DNA of 64,000 bases from VRUE01 sp963745915 (lineage in GTDB: Bacteria; Actinomycetota; Thermoleophilia; Solirubrobacterales; 70-9), in the NCBI GenBank assembly GCA_963745915.1, contig CAVUZA010000002.1, positions 1,674,001 through 1,738,000 on the forward strand, given 5' to 3'. The position numbers and the translations under genes are program-made. The notes under the pieces were generated by a model. It did not search any database. It saw nothing but the letters and a program-made list of their open reading frames with translations, and was not told the DNA's origin. The stretch's first letter is position 1, and each line of letters opens with the position of its first letter. Below, one piece after another: positions 1 through 7,768 of this stretch.

Positions 1-1
1 C

Positions 2-700
2 TTCGCCGGCGACCTCTACAAGATGCTCAGCCGCTACGCCGAGGAGCTCGGCTTCTCCGCCGCGCCGCTGTCGCAGTCGAGCGCCGAGGTCGGCGGCTTC
101 AAGGAGGTCACCTTCGAGATCAAGGGCGAGGGCGCCTACTCGGTGTTCAAGTACGAGGGGGGCACGCACCGCGTCCAGCGGGTGCCGGAGACCGAGTCGC
201 AGGGGCGGATCCACACCTCGACCGCGACCGTGGCGGTTCTGCCCGAGGCCGAGGAGGTCGAGGTCGAGGTCGACGCCAACGACCTGCAGATCGACGTCTA
301 CCGCTCCTCCGGCCCCGGCGGCCAGTCGGTCAACACCACCGACTCGGCGGTGCGGATCACCCACAAGCCGAGCGGGATCGTCGTCTCGATGCAGGACGAG
401 AAGTCCCAGCTGCAGAACAAGGAACGGGCGATGCGGGTGCTGCGGGCGCGGCTCTACGAGCGCGAGCTGGCCGAGCAGCAGGCGAAGATCGCCTCCGAGC
501 GAAAGGCCCAGGTCGGCAGCGGCGAGCGCTCCGAGAAGGTCCGCACCTACAACTTCCCGCAGGGCCGGGTCACCGACCACCGGATCAAGCACACCTCGCA
601 CAACCTGGCCGGGGTGCTGGCCGGCGAGCTCGCCGAGTTCACCGAGGCGCTCTCCGCCGAGGAGAAGCGCCGGCGCCTCGAGGCCGCCGCGGTCGGGTGA
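2..700 (+). CDS. prfA: Peptide chain release factor 1 (5' end outside window)
   Basis: RF1 reads UAA and UAG stop codons and triggers peptidyl-tRNA hydrolysis on the ribosome. The reading frame is open from base 2, so the N-terminal part is cut off by the window edge and about 232 residues remain. Visible are the catalytic loop GPGGQSVNTTDSAVRITH, whose GGQ reaches the peptidyl transferase centre, and the basic C-terminal tail with the RF1-like NFPQGRVTDHRI segment. The GGQ glutamine is the substrate of PrmC, encoded by the next gene, which overlaps by four bases (GTGA). prfA-prmC is a classic bacterial operon. RF2 is encoded separately near 33.2 kb. Confidence 0.96.
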   Translation, partial: FAGDLYKMLSRYAEELGFSAAPLSQSSAEVGGFKEVTFEIKGEGAYSVFKYEGGTHRVQRVPETESQGRIHTSTATVAVLPEAEEVEVEVDANDLQIDVYRSSGPGGQSVNTTDSAVRITHKPSGIVVSMQDEKSQLQNKERAMRVLRARLYERELAEQQAKIASERKAQVGSGERSEKVRTYNFPQGRVTDHRIKHTSHNLAGVLAGELAEFTEALSAEEKRRRLEAAAVG

Positions 701-1542
701 CCGGCGAGGCCCTGGCGGCGGCGGTCGACGCGATCGGCGCGGCCGGGGTCGAGGACCCGCGCCTCGACGCCGAACTGCTGCTGGCCGAGGCCACCGGCCG
801 CGACCGGGCGCGCCTGGTCGCCGAGCCCGAGGCCCCGCTCGAGCCCGCCGCCTCGCGCCGCTTCGGCGAGATGGTGCGGCGGCGGCTGCGGCGCGAGCCG
901 GTCGCCTACATCGTCGGCCGCCGCGGCTTCCGGCGGATCGAGCTGGGGGTCGACCCGCGGGTGCTGATCCCGCGGCCGGAGACCGAGCTGCTGGTCGAGC
1001 TGGCGCTCGAGCTGGCGCCGACGCGGCTGCTCGACCTCGGCACCGGCTCGGGCGCGATCGCGCTCGCCGTCGCCGCCGAGCTGCCGGCCTGCGAGGTGGT
1101 CGCGACCGACACCTCGCCCGGGGCGCTCGAGGTCGCGCGCGCCAACGCCGAGCGGCTCGGGCTCGGCGGCCGGGTCGAGTTCCGGCTCGGCTCGCTGCCC
1201 GCCGGCGAGGAGTTCGACCTGCTGGTTGCCAACCTCCCCTACGTGAGCGAGGGGGAGTGGGCCGCGCTGCAGCCGGAGGTGAGCGAGTGGGAGCCGCGCG
1301 AGGCGCTGCTCGCCGGCGCCGACGGCCTCGACGCGATCCGCGCCCTGCTCGCCGACCGCGTTCGCCTTTTGTCGGCCCTGTCCCGACAAAAGACGAACGC
1401 GCCGGGCGGCTGCGTCGCGCTGGAGGTCGGCGAGGGGCAGGCGGCGGCGGTGGAGGCGCTGCTGGCCGGCGCCGGCCTCGGCCGGACCGAGGTGCGCCGC
1501 GACCTGGCCGGGATCGAGCGCGTCGTGGTGGGCCGCCCGTGA
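697..1542 (+). CDS. prmC: Release factor glutamine methyltransferase PrmC (HemK), with an internal palindromic insertion
   Basis: Transfers a methyl group from S-adenosylmethionine to the GGQ glutamine of RF1/RF2. The 281-residue product has the N-terminal helical domain, the SAM-binding motif DLGTGSGAIALAVA near residue 111, and NLPY near residue 178 in place of the usual NPPY. The GTG start overlaps the prfA stop. Between the GADGLDAIRALL helix and the conserved GGCVALEVG strand lies an extra basic stretch (about residues 221-235) encoded by a near-perfect inverted repeat; most PrmC proteins have a short loop here. The frame stays open, so the protein is probably functional. The identity is clear; the meaning of the insert is inference. 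Confidence 0.95.
   Translation: MTGEALAAAVDAIGAAGVEDPRLDAELLLAEATGRDRARLVAEPEAPLEPAASRRFGEMVRRRLRREPVAYIVGRRGFRRIELGVDPRVLIPRPETELLVELALELAPTRLLDLGTGSGAIALAVAAELPACEVVATDTSPGALEVARANAERLGLGGRVEFRLGSLPAGEEFDLLVANLPYVSEGEWAALQPEVSEWEPREALLAGADGLDAIRALLADRVRLLSALSRQKTNAPGGCVALEVGEGQAAAVEALLAGAGLGRTEVRRDLAGIERVVVGRP
1358..1400. repeat. In-frame palindrome inside prmC
   Basis: Two 18-base arms (1358-1375 and 1383-1400) are complementary except at one position, separated by 7 bases. The left arm reads GCGTTCGCCTTTTGTCGG. The palindrome encodes VRLLSALSRQKTNA, where PrmC proteins usually have a short loop before the GG-hydrophobic strand. The T/A runs in both arms are unlike the surrounding GC-rich codons, which supports a later insertion. 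Confidence 0.75.
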
Positions 1543-2177
1543 GCGTCGCGGTCTCGATCGAGCGCGACGGCGCCGACCGGGCCCGCACCGGGCTCGAGCT
1601 CTGCATCGCCTCGGGCGGCGTCGCCCTGTTCCCGGCCGACGGCCTCTACGGCCTCGCCTGCGACCCGCTCGACGAGCGCGCGATCGCGCGCATCCACGAG
1701 ATCAAGGGGCGCGACGACGGCAAGCCCTCGGCCGTCCTCTACTTCTCGCCGCTGGCGATGCGCGAGCTGGTCACCGACCTCGGGCCCCGCACCCGCGCCG
1801 CGCTCGGCGCCCTGCTGCCCGGCCCGGTCACGCTCGTCGTCGACAACCCGGCGCACCGCTACCCGCTCGCCTGCCGCGCCGACCCGGGGCGGCTCGGGGT
1901 TCGCCTGCTCGGCGGCCCGCTGGCGGGGATGGCGCAGCCGCTGTTCCAGACCTCCGCCAACCGCAGCGGCGAGCCGGCGCCGGCGATCTTCGCCGACGTG
2001 CCGCGTGAGATCCTCACCGCGGTCGACGTCGCGATCGACGGCGGGGCGCTGACCGGGCTGCCCTCCACGGTCGTTGACCTGACCGGCTTCGAGCGCGGCG
2101 AGTGGAGCGTCCTGCGTCCCGGCGGCCTCGCCGCCGAGGAGCTCTCCGCCCGGCTCGCCGACCTAACCTCGCGTTAA
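1539..2177 (+). CDS. tsaC: Threonylcarbamoyl-AMP synthase (Sua5/YciO/YrdC family)
   Basis: Makes L-threonylcarbamoyladenylate from threonine, bicarbonate and ATP, the first step of t6A37 modification of ANN-decoding tRNAs. The 212-residue product contains only the YrdC-like domain (FPADGLYGLACDP, then the KGRDDGKPSAVLYF segment and LLPGPVTLVV, followed by QTSANRSGEPAP), so it is the short TsaC form and not the longer Sua5 with an extra C-terminal domain. The GTG start overlaps the prmC stop (GTGA), which indicates translational coupling. The prfA-prmC-tsaC order is common in bacteria and groups translation-fidelity functions. Longer upstream reading in this frame is antisense-type noise over prmC. 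Confidence 0.93.
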   Translation: MSVAVSIERDGADRARTGLELCIASGGVALFPADGLYGLACDPLDERAIARIHEIKGRDDGKPSAVLYFSPLAMRELVTDLGPRTRAALGALLPGPVTLVVDNPAHRYPLACRADPGRLGVRLLGGPLAGMAQPLFQTSANRSGEPAPAIFADVPREILTAVDVAIDGGALTGLPSTVVDLTGFERGEWSVLRPGGLAAEELSARLADLTSR

Positions 2178-2180
2178 CCG

Positions 2181-2212
2181 ACGGCGATCGCCGTCGAAAG
2201 TACGCTCGCAGC
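2181..2212 (+). promoter_or_regulatory. Promoter region of the yrbE pair with a 14-bp palindrome
   Basis: TACGCT (2201-2206) resembles a -10 box and lies 6 bases before an ATG at 2213. A perfect palindrome, ACGGCGATCGCCGT, spans 2181-2194, where a repressor could block polymerase. No convincing -35 box is visible. Promoter function is inferred from position and from the same -10/start spacing at other genes here. Confidence 0.45.
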
Positions 2213-2257
2213 ATGAGTTGCGGGAGCTCTGCGGGTCGCGGGAGGGCGAGACGGTGA
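2213..2257 (+). CDS. Possible 14-residue leader peptide before the first permease
   Basis: ATG follows the TACGCT -10 box by 6 bases, the spacing seen at leaderless starts elsewhere in the window. The frame reads MSCGSSAGRGRARR and stops with TGA, which overlaps the GTG start of the permease gene as GTGA. This layout would couple permease translation to the leader. The peptide is Arg- and Gly-rich and carries one Cys. It matches no family I recognise and may instead be a chance short frame in a 5' leader. Confidence 0.35.
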   Translation: MSCGSSAGRGRARR

Positions 2258-3045
2258 GCCGGGCGCTGCTGCCCGCCAAGTCGGCCTTCGAGCAGGTGGG
2301 GGAGATGATGATCCTCACCGCGCGGACGATCGTCTCGGCGATCCGGCCGCCCTACCCCTACGGCGAGGAGCTGGTCTGGCAGTTCCTCTTCGTGCTCAAG
2401 CTCTCCTGGTTCCCGCTGCTGATCTCGACCTTCGCCCTCTGCCTCGGGGCGCCGGGGCTGCAGGCGGCGGGGGTGCTCTCGCTGTTCGGCGCCCTCGACC
2501 GGCTCGGCGGCTTCTTCGTCCTCACCGCGATCCGCTGGATCGGGCCGCTGGTCACCGCCGTCGTCGTCGCCGGCGTCGCCGGCACCGCGATCACCGCCGA
2601 CCTCGGCGCCCGCAAGATCCGCGAGGAGCTCGACGCGCTGCAGGTGCTCGGCGTCGACCCGGTGAAGAACCTCGTCGTGCCGCGCTTCCTGGCGCTGATG
2701 GTGATCACCGGCCTGCTCGACGTCTTCGCCATCGTCTTCGGCCTCTCGGCCGGGATCGCCGCCGAGCTGCTCTACAACCAGCCGCTCGGCGGCTTCTTCG
2801 CCACCCTCTTCTCCAACGCCTCGGTCACCGACATCTGGGGCTCGGTCCTGATGTGCACGATGTTCGGCGCGATCATCGCCGTCGTCTGCTCGTTCAAGGG
2901 GATGACCGCCTCCGGCGGCGCCGAGGGGGTCGGCCGCGCCGTGAACCAGGCGGTGGTGATCGCCCTCGTCGCGGTCTTCTTCTTCAACTTCGTCTTCACC
3001 GCGATCCTGCTCGCCACCAACCCCGAACTGCAGAGCATCCGGTGA
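2254..3045 (+). CDS. YrbE/MlaE-family ABC permease (first of pair)
   Basis: Inner-membrane permease subunit of the MlaE/YrbE type, which works with an ATPase and MCE proteins to move lipids or sterols across the envelope. The 263-residue product has about five hydrophobic segments and the family motif around GARKIREELDALQVLGVDP. The GTG at 2254 is preferred because GGAGGG lies about 8 bases upstream; an in-frame TTG at 2218 has no such site. The second permease follows after 13 bases, so the two form the usual heterodimeric YrbEA/YrbEB-type pair. Unusually for an actinobacterial mce locus, no mce genes or ATPase follow. Confidence 0.9.
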   Translation: MSRALLPAKSAFEQVGEMMILTARTIVSAIRPPYPYGEELVWQFLFVLKLSWFPLLISTFALCLGAPGLQAAGVLSLFGALDRLGGFFVLTAIRWIGPLVTAVVVAGVAGTAITADLGARKIREELDALQVLGVDPVKNLVVPRFLALMVITGLLDVFAIVFGLSAGIAAELLYNQPLGGFFATLFSNASVTDIWGSVLMCTMFGAIIAVVCSFKGMTASGGAEGVGRAVNQAVVIALVAVFFFNFVFTAILLATNPELQSIR

Positions 3046-3058
3046 GGGGGCCGGGACG

Positions 3059-3856
3059 ATGATCGGCTGGCTCGACGCCCCGCGCGCCTGGCTCGACGCC
3101 TTCGGCGAGGTCGCCCGCTTCGGCTCGCGGGTCGCCGGCCTCGTCTACAGCGGCCGGGTGCTCAAGTACTTCGGCGAGAGCCTGCGCCAGGCCGGGATCC
3201 TGATCCTCGGCTCGGCGGTGGTGATCTGGGCCTTCGTCTTCATCCTCGGCCTGCAGTGCGGGTTGCAGGGCGCCTACTTCAACCGCTCGATCGGGGCGCC
3301 CTCGCTGGCCGGGCTGTTCTCGGCCTACTGCGACCTGCGCGAGGGCCTGCCCTACGCCTTCGGCTACATCCTCTCGGCCAAGGTCGGCACCGGGATCGTC
3401 GCCGAGCTCGGCGCGATGCGGATCTCCGACGAGATCGACGCGCTCGAGGTGATGGGGATCCAGCCGGTCACCTTCCTCGCCGCGACGCGGCTGCTCGGCG
3501 CCTGGATCGCGATCCCCTTCCTCTACCTGGTCGGGATCGGGGTCGCCTACTTCGCCAGCTACTTCTCGGTGGTCCAGCAGGTCGGCGACGTCTCCTCCGG
3601 CGGCTACCTGCTGATCTTCTGGATGTTCCAGGACCCGCTCGACCTCACCTTCAGCCTGATCAAGGGGATGGTGATGGCGACCGCGATCGTGCTGGTCGGC
3701 TGCTACTACGGCTACACCGCCTCCGGCGGCCCGGTCGGGGTCGGCACCGCGACCGCGCAGTCGATGGTGGTCAACATCATCCTCGTCCACATCATCGGCA
3801 TGCTCGGCACGGTCGTCTTCTGGGGCTCGACCCCAAGAGCCCCCATAGGCGGCTGA
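3059..3856 (+). CDS. YrbE/MlaE-family ABC permease (second of pair)
   Basis: Second MlaE-type permease, 265 residues, with the signature ELGAMRISDEIDALEVMGIQ and several membrane segments (for example LILGSAVVIWAFVFILGL and the TVVFWG C-terminus). It has an ATG start behind a purine-rich site (GAGGGGCCGGGACG). In known mce operons two such subunits are followed by a block of six mce genes; here the next feature is a perfect hairpin and a convergent, unrelated gene. The partners must be encoded elsewhere or the pair serves another exporter. The family is certain; the transported substrate is unknown. Confidence 0.9.
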   Translation: MIGWLDAPRAWLDAFGEVARFGSRVAGLVYSGRVLKYFGESLRQAGILILGSAVVIWAFVFILGLQCGLQGAYFNRSIGAPSLAGLFSAYCDLREGLPYAFGYILSAKVGTGIVAELGAMRISDEIDALEVMGIQPVTFLAATRLLGAWIAIPFLYLVGIGVAYFASYFSVVQQVGDVSSGGYLLIFWMFQDPLDLTFSLIKGMVMATAIVLVGCYYGYTASGGPVGVGTATAQSMVVNIILVHIIGMLGTVVFWGSTPRAPIGG

Positions 3857-3864
3857 ACTCCGCC

Positions 3865-3913
3865 GCCGACGGGCCTAAATGTCGCCCCCAGGGCGACATT
3901 TAGGCCCGTCGGC
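3865..3913. repeat. Perfect 23-bp inverted repeat between convergent genes
   Basis: Arms 3865-3887 and 3891-3913 are perfectly complementary with a 3-base loop (CCA). The inner part is TAAATGTCGCCC and its complement. It sits between the stop codons of the second permease and the lysyl-oxidase-like gene, so it could act as a bidirectional terminator, although no T-run follows on either strand. The AT-rich patch in each arm resembles that of the palindromes found inside genes in this window. Confidence 0.8.
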
Positions 3914-3925
3914 CCGCGGGGCGGG

Positions 3926-4729
3926 TCAGCAGCGCTGGGGGCCGGGGCGGTAGGGGAGGCGGATGCGGCGCAGGGAGCGGTTGTTGCGCTCGTCGGACTC
4001 GTAGAGCAGGTTCAGCGGGTCGACGTGGAGGACGAAGGCGTAGCAGCCGCGCAGGCCGGTGACGTTGACCCACTGGCGGTCGTACTCGGCCGGATAGATG
4101 TCCGACCAGCCGACCGAGGTGCCGAGGCGCAGCCGCTGGCGGCCCGGGTCCTGACTGCAGGCCGGGTAGACGCGGCGGTGGGGGGAGCGGCGCATCGGCC
4201 TGGTCCGCTCCAGGTCGCGCAGGCAGTAGAAGACCTTGGGGCCCTTGCGCACCCGGCGCAGCGGCCGGCGCCGCTCGTCGAGGGTCCAGATCTCCATGCT
4301 CAGCGGGTCGCGCATCTTCCAGTAGGCGCCGCCGTACTCGTAGCCGACGAAGTAGAAGTGCAGGAGGGCGTCGGTGCGGAAGACCTCGACCCCGCCGCCG
4401 ACCCGGTGGATCGCCTGGTTGGCGCGCATCCAGTGCGGCTTGTAGCGGCGGCCGCGCAGCTCGATCGGACCGCGGCCGCGTGAGCGCAGGTCGGTGCCGG
4501 CGTAGAGGTGGACGCCGCCGCCGTAGCCGTAGCGGCCGGGCTCGCGCTCGGCGAAGAGGTCGAAGGCGGGCCCGACCCGCAGGTCGGGGCAGAGCAGGCG
4601 CCCGCCCCCGGGCCCTTCGCAGGGGTTGGCGAGGGGCGCGGCGGCGGCCGGGGCGGCGAGCGCGACGAGGCCGGTTGCGGCCGCCAGGCACAGCGACAGG
4701 CGGGCTCTCACCGGCCCCAGGCTATCCAT
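3926..4729 (-). CDS. Secreted lysyl-oxidase-like domain protein
   Basis: A 267-residue protein with a signal peptide (MDSLGPVRARLSLCLAAATG, then an Ala-rich cleavage region) followed by a domain like bacterial lysyl oxidase family members: PHWMRANQAIHRV, a single-His strand LLHFYFVGYEYGG, conserved Cys residues (VFYCLRDLERT, YPACSQDPG), then GTSVGWSDIYPAEYDRQWVN and a VDPLNLLYESDERNN end. Functional lysyl oxidases bind copper with several clustered His residues and use a quinone cofactor; that cluster is mostly missing here, so catalysis is doubtful. The ATG at 4729 gives a clean signal peptide; longer upstream reading runs antisense into glyA. Divergent from glyA. Confidence 0.75.
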   Translation of the reverse strand: MDSLGPVRARLSLCLAAATGLVALAAPAAAAPLANPCEGPGGGRLLCPDLRVGPAFDLFAEREPGRYGYGGGVHLYAGTDLRSRGRGPIELRGRRYKPHWMRANQAIHRVGGGVEVFRTDALLHFYFVGYEYGGAYWKMRDPLSMEIWTLDERRRPLRRVRKGPKVFYCLRDLERTRPMRRSPHRRVYPACSQDPGRQRLRLGTSVGWSDIYPAEYDRQWVNVTGLRGCYAFVLHVDPLNLLYESDERNNRSLRRIRLPYRPGPQRC

Positions 4730-4738
4730 GAGCGCTGG

Positions 4739-4744
4739 TAATGT
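4739..4744 (+). promoter_or_regulatory. Putative -10 box of glyA
   Basis: TAATGT lies 10 bases before the TTG taken as the glyA start. The same TAATGT-10-start arrangement occurs before the ABC-F gene (58021-58026), which supports it as a short-leader promoter. It lies downstream of the alternative ATG at 4728, arguing against that start. Confidence 0.45.
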
Positions 4745-4754
4745 CGCTGGCACG

Positions 4755-6035
4755 TTGAGCGAGCTACCCGAGAACCTGCAATCGGCACCGCTGGCCGAGG
4801 TCGACCCGGCGATCGCCGCCGTGCTCGAGGCCGAGCTGCGCCGCCAGCAGGGCACCCTGGAGATGATCGCCTCGGAGAACTTCGTGCCCCAGGCGGTGCT
4901 CGACGCGGTCGGCTCGGTGCTGACCAACAAGTACGCCGAGGGCTACCCCGGCCGGCGCTACTACGGCGGCTGCGAGGAGGTCGACGTCGCCGAGCAGCTG
5001 GCGATCGACCGCGCCAAGGAGCTGTTCGGCGCCGAGCACGCCAACGTCCAGGCGCACGCCGGAGCCCAGGCCAACAACGCCGCCTACATGGCGCTGATCG
5101 AGCCCGGCGACACGATCATGGGCCTCGCCCTCGACCACGGCGGGCACCTCTCCCACGGGATGAAGATCAACGTCTCGGGCAAGCTCTACGAGGTCGTCGC
5201 CTACCACTGCCGCCGCGAGGATCTGCGGATCGACATGGAGGAGGTCGAGCGGCTCGCCCATGAGCGCAGGCCGAAGCTGATCGTCGCCGGCTGGTCGGCC
5301 TACCCGCGCCAGCTCGACTTCGCCGCCTTCCGCCAGATCGCCGACGCGGTCGGCGCCAAGCTGATGGTCGACATGGCCCACTTCGCCGGGCTCGTCGCCG
5401 CCGGCGAGCACCCGAACCCGGTGCCTCATGCCGACGTGGTGACGACGACGACCCACAAGACGCTCTGCGGGCCGCGCAGCGGCATGATCCTCTGCTCCGG
5501 GGAGCACGCCAAGGCGATCGACAGCGCGATCTTCCCCGGCCAGCAGGGCGGGCCGCTGATGCACACGATCGCCGCCAAGGCCGTCTCCCTGCAGATCGCC
5601 GCCAGCGAGGAGTTCGCCGCCCGCCAGCGGCAGACGATCGCCAACGCCCGGGCTCTGGCCGCCGGGCTGGAAGCCGGCGGCGTGCCGGTGCTGACCGGCG
5701 GCACCGACGTCCATCTCGTGCTCGTCGACCTGACCCCGACCGGGCTCGACGGGCAGACCGCCGAGGACCGGCTGGACGCGGTCGGGATCACCGTCAACCG
5801 CAACGCGATCCCCTTCGACCCGCGGCCGCCGATGAACCCCTCCGGCCTGCGCATCGGCACCCCGGCGCTGACCACCCGCGGCCTGCTCGAGGACGACCTG
5901 ACCGAGATCGCCGCGGTGATCGCCACCGCGCTCTCGGACGAGTTCGAGGCCGAGAAGGACGCCCTAGTCGAGCGAACCGGCGCCCTGATGGAGCGCTACC
6001 CGCTCTACTCGCACCTCTCCGCGGCGACGGTCTGA
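4755..6035 (+). CDS. glyA: Serine hydroxymethyltransferase
   Basis: PLP enzyme that interconverts serine and glycine while charging tetrahydrofolate with a one-carbon unit. Recognised from the SHMT opening (EMIASENFV), the GYPGRRYYGGCEEVD segment, and the PLP-lysine site DVVTTTTHKTLCGPRSG. The TTG start gives 426 residues, normal for the family; an in-frame ATG at 4728 would give 435 but overlaps the divergent neighbour's start and precedes the -10 box. It is followed after 3 bases by the DUF354 gene, probably cotranscribed. Linked one-carbon genes in the window are purU and ahcY. Confidence 0.96.
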   Translation: MSELPENLQSAPLAEVDPAIAAVLEAELRRQQGTLEMIASENFVPQAVLDAVGSVLTNKYAEGYPGRRYYGGCEEVDVAEQLAIDRAKELFGAEHANVQAHAGAQANNAAYMALIEPGDTIMGLALDHGGHLSHGMKINVSGKLYEVVAYHCRREDLRIDMEEVERLAHERRPKLIVAGWSAYPRQLDFAAFRQIADAVGAKLMVDMAHFAGLVAAGEHPNPVPHADVVTTTTHKTLCGPRSGMILCSGEHAKAIDSAIFPGQQGGPLMHTIAAKAVSLQIAASEEFAARQRQTIANARALAAGLEAGGVPVLTGGTDVHLVLVDLTPTGLDGQTAEDRLDAVGITVNRNAIPFDPRPPMNPSGLRIGTPALTTRGLLEDDLTEIAAVIATALSDEFEAEKDALVERTGALMERYPLYSHLSAATV

Positions 6036-6038
6036 GGC

Positions 6039-7079
6039 TTGAACATCTGGGTCGATATGTCGGCGCCGGCGCACGTGCTGGTGCTGCGGCCGATCATCGA
6101 GCGGCTGCGCGGGCAGGGGCACGAGGTGGAGATCACCTCGCGCGACTACGCCCAGACCCAGGCGCTGCTCGACCTGCACGGCATGGCGCACACGCCGATC
6201 GGGCGCCACGGCGGCGCCTCGCGGCTGCGCAAGGCATACCGGCTCGGCGCCCGCAGCGCCGGGATGCTGCGCTTCGGCCGCGAGCGCGAGTTCGACCTCG
6301 CCCTCGCCCACGGCTCCAACGACCTGGCGCTCGCCGCCCGCGCCCTCGGCGTGCCCGAGGCCAACATGCACGACTACGAGTACGCGGTGACCCAGCACCA
6401 CATCGGCTGCCGCCTGGCCCGCCGGGTGATGTTCCCCGACTCGGTGCCGCTCGAGCGGCTGCGCCGCTTCGGCGTCACCGCCGAGAAGCTCTTCCCCTAT
6501 CCGGGGCTGAAGGAGGAGTACTACCTCTACGACTTCGAGCCCGACCGCGGCGCCCTCGCCGGCCTCGGGGTCGACGAGTCGCGGGTCGTCGTCATCGTCC
6601 GCCCGCCGCCCGACGTCTCGCTCTACCACCGCAAGTCCAACCCGCTCTTCCCCAAGGTGCTGGCGCGGCTGGGCAGCGACCCCGAGGTCCACGCCGTCGT
6701 CCTGCCCCGCACCGAGGCCCAGCGCGAGATGGTCGAGAGCCTGGCGCTGCCCTCGCTGATCGTGCCGCCGGGGGCGGTCGAGGCGCAGAGCCTGGTCGCG
6801 CTCGCCGACCTCGTCGTCTCCGCCGGCGGCACGATGAACCGCGAGGCGGCGGCGCTCGGCGTCCCCGTCTACACCACCTACGGCGGCCGCCTCGGCGGGG
6901 TCGACGAAGCGCTGATCCGCTCCGGGCGGCTGCGGCCCCTGACCGACCCGCGGGCGATCGAGCTGCGCAAGCGGGAGGCCGGCTCGGAGCCGGTCAAGCG
7001 CGATCCCGCCGCCCTGGTCGAGACGATCCTCGCTACCGTCGGAGGGGCCCATCCCACGCCGGTCGACATCCCGAGCTGA
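6039..7079 (+). CDS. DUF354 family protein (glycosyltransferase-like fold)
   Basis: A 346-residue protein of the DUF354 family, found in archaea and bacteria and resembling UDP-sugar glycosyltransferases of the GT-B type. It starts with MNIWVDMSAPAHVLVLRPII, then MHDYEYA, FPYPGLKEEYYL, and a C-terminal region with VVSAGGTMNREAAALGVPVY, like the donor-binding half of GT-B enzymes. The function is unproven in the family. It lies between glyA and a polysaccharide-type sugar transferase, so a role in surface glycan synthesis is likely by context. The TTG start is 3 bases after the glyA stop. Confidence 0.85.
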   Translation: MNIWVDMSAPAHVLVLRPIIERLRGQGHEVEITSRDYAQTQALLDLHGMAHTPIGRHGGASRLRKAYRLGARSAGMLRFGREREFDLALAHGSNDLALAARALGVPEANMHDYEYAVTQHHIGCRLARRVMFPDSVPLERLRRFGVTAEKLFPYPGLKEEYYLYDFEPDRGALAGLGVDESRVVVIVRPPPDVSLYHRKSNPLFPKVLARLGSDPEVHAVVLPRTEAQREMVESLALPSLIVPPGAVEAQSLVALADLVVSAGGTMNREAAALGVPVYTTYGGRLGGVDEALIRSGRLRPLTDPRAIELRKREAGSEPVKRDPAALVETILATVGGAHPTPVDIPS

Positions 7080-7083
7080 CCCG

Positions 7084-7755
7084 CTGGCCGAGGCGGAGGC
7101 GGTCCGCGCCGACCTCGACCGCTACATCGCGCTCGCCGGCGAGGGCGAGCGCCGCCCGGTCGACCTCCTCCTGCGCGCCCTCGACCTGACCATCGCCGGC
7201 CTGATCTTGCTCGTCCTCTCGCCGCTGCTGGCGCTGACCGCGCTGGCGATCGCGCTGACCTCGGGTCGCCCGGTCCTCTACCACGGCGCCCGCGTCGGCC
7301 GCGGCGGCGAGATCTTCCTGATGTTCAAGTTCCGCACCCTGGCGCCGGACGCCGAAGCCCGGCTCGGGCCCTACTACGGCGAGGAGCTCTCGCGGCGCAC
7401 CGAGGAGGAGGTGACCCGGATCGGCCGCGCCCTGCGCAAGGTCCACCTCGACGAGGTGCCGCAGCTGTGGAACGTGCTGCGCGGCGAGATGGCGGTGGTC
7501 GGCCCGCGCCCGATCCGGCCCGCCTTCTTCACCGAGCTCTGCGAGCAGATCCCCCAGTACTGGCAGCGGCTCGTCGTCCGGCCCGGGGTCACCGGCTTCG
7601 CCCAGACCCGGCTCACCCGCGAGGAGTCGTGGGCCGACAAGCTGGCCCACGACATGGAGTACATCGCCGACCGCTCGGTCGGCCTCTACGTCCGCGTCCT
7701 CTTCGCCACCGTGGCCAAGGTCCTCGGCCGCGGCCCCGCCTCGCCCAGCGGCTGA
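7084..7755 (+). CDS. Bacterial sugar transferase (undecaprenyl-phosphate sugar phosphotransferase type)
   Basis: Transfers a sugar-1-phosphate to the membrane lipid carrier to start a surface polysaccharide. It contains one N-terminal membrane helix (LLVLSPLLALTALAIAL), the FKFRTLAPDA segment, RKVHLDEVPQLWNVLRGEM and VGPRPIRP followed by RPGVTGFAQ, all typical of the WbaP/PglC catalytic domain. The exact start is uncertain. A TTG at 7207 would remove part of the membrane helix, while the upstream frame stays open and matches family N-termini (RRPVDLLLRALDLTIAG) but has no ATG, GTG or TTG. The start given is an upstream CTG. The family is certain; the start is not. Confidence 0.85.
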   Translation: MAEAEAVRADLDRYIALAGEGERRPVDLLLRALDLTIAGLILLVLSPLLALTALAIALTSGRPVLYHGARVGRGGEIFLMFKFRTLAPDAEARLGPYYGEELSRRTEEEVTRIGRALRKVHLDEVPQLWNVLRGEMAVVGPRPIRPAFFTELCEQIPQYWQRLVVRPGVTGFAQTRLTREESWADKLAHDMEYIADRSVGLYVRVLFATVAKVLGRGPASPSG

Positions 7756-7768
7756 GAGACTGCCCCGC

